A program made the translations under genes and the position numbers. The notes beneath the pieces are model-generated. The model was not told the origin of the DNA and ran no database searches. It saw only the letters and a list, made by a program, of their open reading frames with translations. From Pseudomonadota bacterium (GTDB taxonomy: Bacteria; Pseudomonadota; Gammaproteobacteria; Burkholderiales; Burkholderiaceae_B), in assembly GCA_023427085.1 (NCBI GenBank), contig JAEZBO010000060.1:1-23495 (forward strand): a stretch of 23,495 bases of DNA, given 5' to 3'. Below are positions 7,267 to 14,169 of the stretch, in pieces. Each line of letters starts with the position of its first letter. Positions within the stretch are counted from its first letter, which is position 1.

Positions 7267-8628
7267 TCACTGCGCTGCGAACCCCATTTCCTTGCCGAAG
7301 CTCGCCAGGCCCTGGTCCAGGCGGTTCAGCAGGTCCTGCATCTCGGTGTCGGTGATGACCAGCGGCGGCGCGATCAGCACCGCGTTGTTGTACGGCGCGA
7401 TGCCGGCGGTGTAGACGATCAGGCCGGCCTCGAAACAATGCGCGGTCAGCTTCACGTTGGCCGCCAGCGCCGGATCCGGCGCGCTGCGGCGGGCCGCATC
7501 GGTGACCACCTCGAAGCCCCATAGCAGGCCGCGGCCGCGCACGTCGGCGATCCACGGATAGCGGCCGGCCAGCGCATGCAGGCCGTCCTCGAGCTGGCGC
7601 GCGCGCGCCGCCACGTTGCTCAGCACGTCGTGATCGCGCAGGTAGCGCACCACCGCCAGGCAGGCCGCGGCCGACAGCGGATTGGCGCTGAAGGTGTGGC
7701 CGAACGGCACGGTCTTGCCGGTGGCCGCGAAGGCCTGCACGATGCGGTCGTGGAACAGCACCGCGCCCATCGGCGTGTAGCCCGAGGTCATGCCCTTGCC
7801 GGTGGCGATCAGGTCGGGCGAGATGCCGTCGTGGTCGCAGCCGAACCATTTGCCGGTGCGGCCCATGCCGGTGATGACCTCGTCCGAGATCAGCAGCACC
7901 TGGTGTTCGTCGCAGATGCGCCGCAACGTGCGCAGGTAGCCGATCTCGGGCGTCAGCGCGCCGCCGGCCGCGCCGACCACCGGCTCGACGATGATGGCCG
8001 CGACCTTGTCGGCGCCGTATTCGCGCAGGATGCGGTCCCACACCATCGCGCCGTGGCCTTCGGCGTCCGTGCCCGACAGCGGGAAACGATAGGGGTAGGG
8101 CGGCGGCGCCACCGCGAAGGTGTGCAGCAGATTGCCGTAGTCGGCGCGCCGCGCGTCGTGGCCCGACATCGACAGCGCGCCCATCGTCATGCCGTGATAA
8201 CTGATCGCGCGGCCCAGCACGTGGGTCTTGCCCGGCTGGCCGCGGTCGCGCCAGTACTGCTGGGCGGTGCGCAGCGCCAGTTCGGTGGCTTCCGAGCCGC
8301 TGTTGACGAAAAAGGCGTGGCCGATGCCCTCGGGCGCCAGCGCGACCAGCTCCTGCGCCAGGGCCTCGGCGGCCTCGCTGGTGAAGTGCGTGCGGTAGGT
8401 GAAGCAGGCCTTCTCGGCCTGCGCGTGCATGGCGTCCAGCACCTCGCGCACGCCGTGGCCGATCGACACCGTCATCGCGCCGCCCGAGCCATCCAGGTAG
8501 TCGCGGCCGTGGCTGTCATAGATGTAGACGCCTTGCGCCCGGTCGACCACGGGCGGCTTGGCGCCTAGCGGTTGCTTGAGCAACACGTCGATGTCACCGG
8601 GGTTGAATACGTATTTATCGTTGGGCAT
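7267..8628 (-). CDS. Class III PLP-dependent aminotransferase
   Basis: A 453-residue aminotransferase of fold type I, class III (omega-amino acid / diamine / aspartate aminotransferase family label). Visible sites are VNSGSEATELALR (residues 108-120, phosphate cup), SYHGMTMGALS (143-153), IVEPVVGAAG (213-222), SDEVITGMGRTGKWF with Asp249 binding the PLP ring nitrogen, and ATGKGMTSGY with the Schiff-base Lys278. The length is normal. Such enzymes move the amino group from an omega-amino acid or amine to pyruvate or 2-oxoglutarate. It is the first gene of the Liv/DMFase operon, so it probably acts on an amine or amino acid imported or released by its partners. No strong Shine-Dalgarno is seen before this ATG. 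It could be beta-alanine- or GABA-type; sequence alone does not decide. Confidence 0.93.
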   Translation of the reverse strand: MPNDKYVFNPGDIDVLLKQPLGAKPPVVDRAQGVYIYDSHGRDYLDGSGGAMTVSIGHGVREVLDAMHAQAEKACFTYRTHFTSEAAEALAQELVALAPEGIGHAFFVNSGSEATELALRTAQQYWRDRGQPGKTHVLGRAISYHGMTMGALSMSGHDARRADYGNLLHTFAVAPPPYPYRFPLSGTDAEGHGAMVWDRILREYGADKVAAIIVEPVVGAAGGALTPEIGYLRTLRRICDEHQVLLISDEVITGMGRTGKWFGCDHDGISPDLIATGKGMTSGYTPMGAVLFHDRIVQAFAATGKTVPFGHTFSANPLSAAACLAVVRYLRDHDVLSNVAARARQLEDGLHALAGRYPWIADVRGRGLLWGFEVVTDAARRSAPDPALAANVKLTAHCFEAGLIVYTAGIAPYNNAVLIAPPLVITDTEMQDLLNRLDQGLASFGKEMGFAAQ

Positions 8629-8672
8629 GGCGGCACGCGATCAAGCCGTTGTCATACGGCCTAGAAGGCTGA

Positions 8673-8678
8673 AATATA
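8673..8678 (-). promoter_or_regulatory. Possible -10 element for the aminotransferase-Liv operon
   Basis: Read on the minus strand this is TATATT, the best -10-like hexamer in an otherwise GC-rich leader. No good -35 sits 16-18 bases upstream, so if it is used the promoter probably needs an activator. The 20-bp palindrome centred at 8724.5 would then lie about 59 bp upstream of the inferred start, a usual activator distance. Confidence 0.3.
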
Positions 8679-8714
8679 TGGGTTTTATGGCTTGCGGGAC
8701 GATCCCGGAAGCGT

Positions 8715-8750
8715 GAGTGAATTCGAATTCACTCTTAGGCCTGTGAATTC
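8715..8750. promoter_or_regulatory. Perfect 20-bp palindrome (8715-8734) plus third half-site: likely operator
   Basis: GAGTGAATTC is followed directly by its exact reverse complement at 8725-8734. The inner half-site GTGAATTC occurs again at 8743-8750. The element lies in the 277-base region between two divergent units (aminotransferase-Liv-DMFase leftward, microprotein-symporter rightward), so one regulator could control both. The doubled GAATTC resembles a linker by chance, but the symmetry extends beyond it on both sides. The cognate regulator is not evident in the window. The rest of this gap also holds two small inverted repeats (8696-8706 and 8776-8790) and no gene. Confidence 0.6.
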
Positions 8751-8905
8751 TTAACGAATCGGCGCGCGGGCTCTATCGGGGATTACCCGAGTAGCGATCT
8801 CGGTCCACGCGCGCCACGACCGGCAGGCGCGAAGACCAGGACGATGGCAAACGGCAGGAAGAACACCAATGATCCTTCTCGGTGAAAACCCGAACGGAGG
8901 CATCC

Positions 8906-9046
8906 ATGGCATTCGCACTGAGTTTGTGGGGGGTGACGCTGGTGTTGGGCGTCGCGATTTCGCTATCGCTGTGCCGCCGCATCGACGCATCGGAGAACCG
9001 GCGCCGGGGCGTCAGCGGCACGCCGCCGTGCGGCACGAAAAGGTGA
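8906..9046 (+). CDS. 46-residue single-helix membrane protein, symporter accessory candidate
   Basis: This short gene starts MAFALSLWGVTLVLGVAISL and has one hydrophobic helix (residues 2-22). A positively charged stretch (CRRIDASENRRRG) follows and the protein ends in GTPPCGTKR. A strong ribosome-binding site, CGGAGG, lies six bases before the ATG. The stop codon is five bases before the symporter start, and the AAAAGGTGA at its end doubles as the ribosome-binding site of the symporter. These features make it a real gene although it is very short. Several sodium:solute symporters are known to be encoded with a small membrane protein (for example YhdT with PanF, DUF3311 or DUF4212 proteins, and other small symporter partners). 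I cannot assign this one to any of those families. By the positive-inside rule the C-terminus is probably cytoplasmic. Confidence 0.75.
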   Translation: MAFALSLWGVTLVLGVAISLSLCRRIDASENRRRGVSGTPPCGTKR

Positions 9047-9051
9047 ACGGC

Positions 9052-10518
9052 ATGCCCATCGACTTTGTCATCGTGCTGGGCCTGTACCTGGCGGCCCTGG
9101 TCTGGACCTGCCTGCGCAGTTCGGCGCGGATCCATGCCCTGGCCGATTTCACGACCGGCGGCCACCGCATGGGACTGGGGATCGGCCTGGCGACGTCAGC
9201 GGCGATGTGGATCAGCATGGCCGTGCTGATCGGGCTGCCCGGCTACTTCTACCGGATCGGCGTGCCCGCCATGATCGTGGTGGCGGCCTGGTTCGTCGTC
9301 ATGGCGATCGCGCCGCTGCTGGCCGACCGCGCGCGCAGGCCGGCGCCACCGGCGCGCACGCTGCCTGAGTTCATCCGCATGCGCTTCGAGCCCGGCGCGC
9401 GGATATCGGTGCTGCAGATCCTCGCGGCCGTGCTGCTGCTGGTGGCCTATCTGCTGGTCTGCCATCTTCTGATGGCCAGTGCGGGCAGCTTCATCCATGT
9501 GCTGACCGGCCTGCCCTACGAGACCGCCGTATCGCTCTACCTGCTGTTGCTGCTGCTCACGTGCTCGAGCGGCTTGTGGTCGGTCGCCCGCGCCGACGTG
9601 CTGCATGTCACGCTGATGGTGCTTGCGGTGCTGGTCGGCACCGCGGTGGTGATGGTCGCCAACGGCGGCATCGGCGCGATCCTGGCCAACGCCGCCACCA
9701 CCACGGCGCCCGTCAACGCCGGCGGCACGGCCCTCGCGCCCGGCGTGCTGCTGTCGCCGGTGGGCGGCTTCGGCGTGCCGGCGATGGTGACGATCTTCGT
9801 CTCCACCTTGCTGGGGCTGGCCGCCTCGCCGTTCGGGTTCAGCCGTTATCTGGCACCGAAGAACCGCAAGACCGGCGTGCTGCAGATGATGTGGACGCTG
9901 ATCGCGGTGATGCCGGTGTTCCTGTGCCTGCTGGTCATCGGCCTGGGCCTGAAGATGCTCGAACCCAGCCTGCCGGCGGGCAAGACCACCGGCGAGGTGT
10001 TTCCGCTGATATTCCAGGCGCGCGCGTCGTCGCTGGGCAGCGCGATCATGCTGGCCGGCGCGCTGGCGATATCGGTGTCGGCCGCCAGTTCGATGCTGTT
10101 CAACGGCGGCGTCGCGCTGTATCACGACATCTACCGCCCGTTGCGTCCCGGCCGCCAGGTCGATGACCGGGTCGCCACGTGGCAGCTGCGCGGCCTGCTG
10201 CTGGCGCTGGGTCTGCTGACGCTGGTCAGCGTGATCGTACGGCCGCCGTGGCTGGCGAACGGCGTCGGCTACGTCTATGGGGCGGTCGGCGCGGCGTTTC
10301 TGTGGACGATCTGGCTGGGGCTGTTCTGGCGCCGCATGAATCGCGCTGGCGCCTACGCCGGCCTGGTCATCGGGCCGCCCGCCGCGGTCCTGGCCAGGAG
10401 CTTCGGCTTGAGCAGCGCGTTCATGGTGGCCGTGGCGGTGTCGCTGTTGGCCACGCTGCTGGCGGTGTTCGCCACCCGGCCAGGCAAGGCCGCGGCGGGC
10501 GACGACTCAGCCGCGTGA
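9052..10518 (+). CDS. Sodium:solute symporter (SSS family)
   Basis: A 488-residue protein with about 12-13 hydrophobic helices, starting MPIDFVIVLGLYLAALVW. Family signs are the ADFTTGGHRMGLGIGLATSAAMWIS segment after the first helix, the RTLPEFIRMRFEP loop, SPFGFSRYLAPKNRKTGVLQMMW, and the AISVSAASSMLFNGGVALYHDIYRPLRP block that includes the usual Na2-site helix. I chose this start because AAAAGGTGA is correctly spaced before it. Upstream sequence in the same frame is open but overlaps the microprotein gene in another frame and looks non-coding. It would import an organic anion, amino acid or similar solute with Na+. Its 3' end overlaps the convergent phasin-like gene by 12 bases. The substrate is unknown. 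Confidence 0.9.
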   Translation: MPIDFVIVLGLYLAALVWTCLRSSARIHALADFTTGGHRMGLGIGLATSAAMWISMAVLIGLPGYFYRIGVPAMIVVAAWFVVMAIAPLLADRARRPAPPARTLPEFIRMRFEPGARISVLQILAAVLLLVAYLLVCHLLMASAGSFIHVLTGLPYETAVSLYLLLLLLTCSSGLWSVARADVLHVTLMVLAVLVGTAVVMVANGGIGAILANAATTTAPVNAGGTALAPGVLLSPVGGFGVPAMVTIFVSTLLGLAASPFGFSRYLAPKNRKTGVLQMMWTLIAVMPVFLCLLVIGLGLKMLEPSLPAGKTTGEVFPLIFQARASSLGSAIMLAGALAISVSAASSMLFNGGVALYHDIYRPLRPGRQVDDRVATWQLRGLLLALGLLTLVSVIVRPPWLANGVGYVYGAVGAAFLWTIWLGLFWRRMNRAGAYAGLVIGPPAAVLARSFGLSSAFMVAVAVSLLATLLAVFATRPGKAAAGDDSAA

Positions 10519-10950
10519 GGGACGCCGGGCCTTGGGCGGCGCCAGCAGGGGCGTGGTGGCCAGGCGACGGGCATTGGCGGTCGCGGTGGCATGGATCGGC
10601 GCCAGGCCCTTGCCCAGCACGCCCATCCAGGCGTTCTGCAACTGGCGGGCCTGGCGTTGCGAACCTTTGCCGCCCAGCCATGGCGACCAGCAGGCCGCCC
10701 ACATCTGCATCGCCAGGGTCTGGCCGCTGCTGAAGCTGGCCCAGGCCATGGCGTTCCATGCGGACGCGAAGGCGCCCAGCTTTTCCATGCCCATCAGATG
10801 AAATTCCTTGCGGTCGCGGTCGGACAGCTCGGGACCGGCCATCGCCATGCGCATCATTCGATGCGCCATGACTTGCGGCGTTGCCAGGGCCAGTTCGGCG
10901 GATTGGCGGGTGAGGGCAGCGCTGCTGCCGGCGCGGCGTCGTGTGGCCAT
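10507..10950 (-). CDS. Phasin-like polyhydroxyalkanoate granule protein
   Basis: With the start at 10950 the protein has 147 residues: MATRRRAGSSAALTRQSAELALATPQVMAHRMMRMAMAGPELS and so on. It has an amphipathic helix pattern, the SAELALATPQVMAHR segment, and WSPWLGGKGSQRQARQLQNAWMGVLGKGLAPIHATATANARRLA near the end. I recognise this pattern from small granule-associated phasin-like proteins of Bordetella and relatives. Such proteins coat PHA granules in the cytoplasm. Other in-frame starts exist upstream (ATGs just before 11000 and a TTG at 11028). None has a convincing ribosome-binding site, so the N-terminus is uncertain. It converges on the symporter gene with a 12-base overlap and has no visible functional tie to it. 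Confidence 0.65.
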   Translation of the reverse strand: MATRRRAGSSAALTRQSAELALATPQVMAHRMMRMAMAGPELSDRDRKEFHLMGMEKLGAFASAWNAMAWASFSSGQTLAMQMWAACWSPWLGGKGSQRQARQLQNAWMGVLGKGLAPIHATATANARRLATTPLLAPPKARRPSRG

Positions 10951-11101
10951 GGGTGTGCTCGCTTGCGGTGAGGCGTTCAGGGGAGGCCGGTCCATCATAG
11001 GCAGGCGCTGCGCTGGCTGCTCAATCAAACCGTATCGCGACGCTACGAGCCGATGCAGCGCGGCGGCCGCTGACCGGGCCTGCCGCGCCCGGGCGCCCGC
11101 C

Positions 11102-12622
11102 TCACTTCTTGAAACGCACCACCGCTTTCCTGCTGGCCTCGGTCTGCGGCAGCGCCGCCATCTCGGCCAGCGTGACCGGCTTGGTCGGATAGCGCACGCG
11201 GTAATACCCGACCTCGGCCACCGGCACCTGGCGCACGTCGGCGATCAGCTCGCTGACGGTCAGGCCGCAGAAGCGTCCCTGGCACGGACCCATGCCGCAA
11301 CGCAGGAAGGCCTTCATCTGGTTGGGCCCCTGCACGCCCAGCGCCGCGGTCTCGCGCACCTGCTGCGCGGTGACTTCCTCGCAGCGGCACACGATGGTGT
11401 CGCCGGTCGGCCGGCGCAGCGATCCGGGCGGCTGATAGAGCCGGTCGAGGAAGCGCCGTCCACGGTTGGCGCGCTGCAGCGCGGTGCGCGCGGCGGCGGC
11501 GGACTGATCGCGTTGCGCGTCGTTGAGGCGGCCCAACTGGCGCGCGGCATCGAGCGCGGCCAGCCGGCCGCGGTGTTCGGCGGCCAGCGCGCCGGCGATG
11601 CCGGCACCGTCACCGGCGACATAGACCCCGGGCAAGGACGCGGCGCCCCAGTCGTCGACGCGGGTGCGCCAGCACAACTGGTCGTCGTCGTAATCGTGCG
11701 CCAAGCCCAGCGCGCGCGCCAGGTTGGTGTTGGGCACCACGCCCTGGTGCAGCAGCAGGTGGCTGGCGGCGATCTCGCTGACCGTGGCGGCGTCGGCGCG
11801 GCGGTATCGCACTGCGCTCAGCCTGCCGTCCTGGCCGATGGCCTCGAGCATCGCGACGTCGCGCACGATCGGCACCTGCTTGCGGACCTTGAGCATCAGC
11901 TGCAGGCCCTTGCGCAGATAGGGCGAGCGCAGGAAATCCCAGGCGTGTGGCAGCGCCTGCCGCCACTGGCCGCGCGGCACCGTCTCGAGCAGCGCGTCGA
12001 TGCGCACGCCGGCGTTCAGGTACTGCCAAGCCAGCAGGTACAGCAGGGGGCCGCCGCCCGCCAGCACCACGCCATCGCCGGGCAGTGCGCCGCTCTGCTT
12101 GAGCAGGATCTGCGCGGCGCCGGCGCCCAGCACGCCCGGCAGCGTCCAGCCCGGGATCGGGAACGGCCGCTCCTGCGCGCCGGTCGCCAGGATCAGGGTG
12201 CGTGTGATGATCCGGCAGGCCTGGCCGGCCACGGTCGCGCCCAGCTCGTAGCCTTGCTGATCGGGTAGCGGCATCACCGCCCACACCAGCGCGTCGGCCT
12301 GATACCGCGCGCCGCTCTGTTCGAAGGCCTGCACCAGCGTGCCGCCGTGCCAGTAGTCGGGGCCGAGGATGTCACGGCGGGTCAGCGGCGTGTAGGTGAC
12401 GGCGCGGTAGATCTGGCCGCCCGGCGCCGGCTGCTCGTCCAGCAGCAGCGTATCGATACCTTGCGAGGCGGCCTGCGTGGCGGCGGCCAGTCCGGCCGGG
12501 CCGGCGCCGATGACCAGCAGCTCGCAGCGCAGCGTGACGCCGTCGGCCGCGTGGGCTGCGTCGGCGATTGCGGCTGCGGCCGCCGGCGCGGTGGTGTGTG
12601 CGTCCGGCTTCACGGCGCTCAT
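11102..12622 (-). CDS. FAD/NAD(P)-binding oxidoreductase with C-terminal BFD-like [2Fe-2S] domain (HcnB/OoxA-type alpha subunit)
   Basis: A 506-residue protein. A Rossmann FAD motif, VIGAGPAGLAAATQAASQGIDTLLLDEQPAPGGQIYR, is near residue 37. A second nucleotide-binding motif, VVLAGGGPLLYLLAWQYL, lies in the middle, and VYVAGDGAGIAGALAAEHRG precedes the tail. The C-terminal domain carries Cys412, Cys414, Cys442, Cys447 and Cys452 (CRCEEVT and RCGMGPCQGRFC), typical of BFD-like iron-sulfur domains. This layout matches the alpha subunits of hydrogen cyanide synthase, opine oxidase and D-hydroxyproline or dye-linked proline dehydrogenases. The role is to pass electrons from the catalytic subunit towards the respiratory chain. 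It overlaps the preceding [2Fe-2S] gene by four bases (ATGA) and is the last gene of its operon. Confidence 0.88.
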   Translation of the reverse strand: MSAVKPDAHTTAPAAAAAIADAAHAADGVTLRCELLVIGAGPAGLAAATQAASQGIDTLLLDEQPAPGGQIYRAVTYTPLTRRDILGPDYWHGGTLVQAFEQSGARYQADALVWAVMPLPDQQGYELGATVAGQACRIITRTLILATGAQERPFPIPGWTLPGVLGAGAAQILLKQSGALPGDGVVLAGGGPLLYLLAWQYLNAGVRIDALLETVPRGQWRQALPHAWDFLRSPYLRKGLQLMLKVRKQVPIVRDVAMLEAIGQDGRLSAVRYRRADAATVSEIAASHLLLHQGVVPNTNLARALGLAHDYDDDQLCWRTRVDDWGAASLPGVYVAGDGAGIAGALAAEHRGRLAALDAARQLGRLNDAQRDQSAAAARTALQRANRGRRFLDRLYQPPGSLRRPTGDTIVCRCEEVTAQQVRETAALGVQGPNQMKAFLRCGMGPCQGRFCGLTVSELIADVRQVPVAEVGYYRVRYPTKPVTLAEMAALPQTEASRKAVVRFKK

Positions 12623-13029
12623 GATTGCACCTCGGCCTGATCGTTGGGCTGCAACGCGGTTTGCGCCTCGGCCTTCCCTGCGGATGGCTGGCCGGCGATG
12701 ACCTCGCGCGCACCGTGCTGGCGCGTCACGGTCATGCCCTCGCGCACCCGCGTCATGCAGGCCTGCTGATTGGCGACGCCGTCGATGGTGACCAGGCAGT
12801 CGTAGCAGACGCCCATCAGACAGAAAGGACCGCGCGCCACACCGGCGACCGGCGTGTCGCGGCAGTCGTCGATGCCGTGCAGGAACAGGGCGGCCGCGAC
12901 CGTGTCGGTCCGCGCGGCACGCAGCGGCTGGCCGTCGTAGGTGAAGGTGACGGGAGCGCCCGCCACCGGCGCGCCGGCCGCCGGGACGCCGGCCGCGGCG
13001 CGCGCGGCCTCAGGCGATAGCTTGAACAT
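12619..13029 (-). CDS. (2Fe-2S) ferredoxin-like gamma subunit (HcnA/OoxG type)
   Basis: A 136-residue protein. After an Ala/Pro/Gly-rich leader (residues 8-26) comes VTFTYDGQPLRAARTDTVAAALFLHGI and the cluster-binding set Cys70, Cys75, Cys78 and Cys91 (GPFCLMGVCYDC and QQAC), which fits a plant-type [2Fe-2S] fold. Cys56 is an additional cysteine. This small subunit links the two FAD subunits in HcnABC and opine oxidase type enzymes. The C-terminal 40 residues are an Ala/Gln-rich tail, longer than I expect for the family. It overlaps its neighbours at both ends: 20 bases with the upstream oxidoreductase and 4 bases with the downstream one. Tight co-translation of a complex is therefore likely. 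Confidence 0.88.
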   Translation of the reverse strand: MFKLSPEAARAAAGVPAAGAPVAGAPVTFTYDGQPLRAARTDTVAAALFLHGIDDCRDTPVAGVARGPFCLMGVCYDCLVTIDGVANQQACMTRVREGMTVTRQHGAREVIAGQPSAGKAEAQTALQPNDQAEVQS

Positions 13030-14158
13030 CGAATCTCCGCGAAGAAAAATCCGCCAGGGTGTCGTCGATGCGGCCCTGGGCGATCATCGGCGCCAGTTGC
13101 AGCGCGTGGGCGGCGGCCAGCGTCACGCCGCTATGGCAGGTGGCGGCGAAGGCGCCGGGGTGTCGCGCCGATTGTGCATAGACCGGGAAGCCGTCGCGCG
13201 ACAGCACGCGCAGCGCGGCCCAGGCGCGCACCAGCCGCACCTCGCGCAGCGCCGGCAGCGTGCGCACCGCGCGGTCGGCCAGCGTCGCCATCACCGGCAG
13301 GCTGGTCATGCGGTCGTCATAGCCCATCTCTTCCTGCGAGTCGCCGACCAGCCAGGTGCCTTCGTCCATCTGCCGCAGGCTGACCAGCGGCAGATCGAGC
13401 AGCCGGCGGGTGCGCTCGAGCACCAGGATCTGGCCGCGCTGCGGCCGCACGGGCACGTGGATGCCGACCTGCTCGCCAAGCGCCTGGTTGCCCAGGCCAC
13501 AGGCCAGCACGATCTTGCCGGCATGCAGCGTGCCTTGCGGCGTCTCGAGCGCGAAGCCGGCGTCCGTGGCGGTGATGCGGCTGACCGGATGATGCGGCCG
13601 GTAGTCGATGTCCTGGCGCTGGAAGGCGATGTGCAGCGCGCGCAGCAGCTTGAGCGGGTTGACGATGCCGTCGTGCGCGGTCCAGCTGGCGCCGCGCACG
13701 TCCGGCCCGATGCCGGGCATCAGCGCGGCGGTCTCGTGCCGGTCGAGCATGCGGTATTCGTAGGCCGGCATGCCGGGCTGCGCGTGCAGCTTCTGCATGA
13801 AGGCGATCCGCGCCTGCACCTCTTCGTCGCTGAGCAGGATGTTCAGGCCGCCGCGCTGCTCCAGGTGCAGGTCGACGCCGGTCTGCGCCATCAACCGCCG
13901 CGCCAGCTCGGGCCACAACTGCTGCGAGGCCACGGTCCAGCGCGAATAGGCCGGCATGCCCATGCCCTTGCTCTGGACCCAGATCAGGCCGAAGTTGCCG
14001 CGCGAGGCGCGCAGCGCGATGTCGTCCTCGTCGAGTACCGCCAGCGTGCCGACGTGCGGACGCAGGCCGTAGGCGATCGCGGCGCCGACCAGGCCGCCGC
14101 CGATCACGATGGCATCGTAGCGGCCGGGGCCGAGCCGGGCAGGCTGCTGTGTCGTCAT
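13010..14158 (-). CDS. DAO-family FAD oxidoreductase, catalytic beta subunit (HcnC/OoxB type)
   Basis: A 382-residue flavoprotein with the nucleotide motif DAIVIGGGLVGAAIAYGL at residues 15-32. It also has the DAO-family ASRGNFGLIWVQSKG segment, IVLACGLGNQALGEQVG, PVRPQRGQILVLER, and the closing substrate/FAD region AWAALRVLSRDGFPVYAQSARHPGAFAATCHSGVTLAAAHA. The length and blocks resemble the beta subunits of D-hydroxyproline dehydrogenase, opine oxidase and glycine-oxidising HcnC. It should oxidise a primary or secondary amino acid to the imine, which then hydrolyses. It begins 11 bases after the Bug gene, so that binding protein probably feeds it. The substrate (opine, proline derivative, sarcosine, D-amino acid) is open. 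Confidence 0.9.
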   Translation of the reverse strand: MTTQQPARLGPGRYDAIVIGGGLVGAAIAYGLRPHVGTLAVLDEDDIALRASRGNFGLIWVQSKGMGMPAYSRWTVASQQLWPELARRLMAQTGVDLHLEQRGGLNILLSDEEVQARIAFMQKLHAQPGMPAYEYRMLDRHETAALMPGIGPDVRGASWTAHDGIVNPLKLLRALHIAFQRQDIDYRPHHPVSRITATDAGFALETPQGTLHAGKIVLACGLGNQALGEQVGIHVPVRPQRGQILVLERTRRLLDLPLVSLRQMDEGTWLVGDSQEEMGYDDRMTSLPVMATLADRAVRTLPALREVRLVRAWAALRVLSRDGFPVYAQSARHPGAFAATCHSGVTLAAAHALQLAPMIAQGRIDDTLADFSSRRFDVQAIA

Positions 14159-14169
14159 CGTCGCGCGGC

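Noticed and set aside
8719..8730. Doubled GAATTC read as a cloning linker or vector scar
   Set aside because: The symmetry extends beyond the doubled hexamer to a perfect 20 bp, and another GTGAATTC lies nearby, which fits an operator better.
8869..9051. A longer N-terminus for the symporter starting at 8869
   Set aside because: The added 61 residues look non-coding and overlap the microprotein gene in another frame; the start at 9052 has a well-placed ribosome-binding site.
11085..11096. GC-only 12-bp palindrome after the oxidoreductase stop, considered as a terminator
   Set aside because: It has no loop and no T-run, and such palindromes arise easily in sequence this GC-rich.
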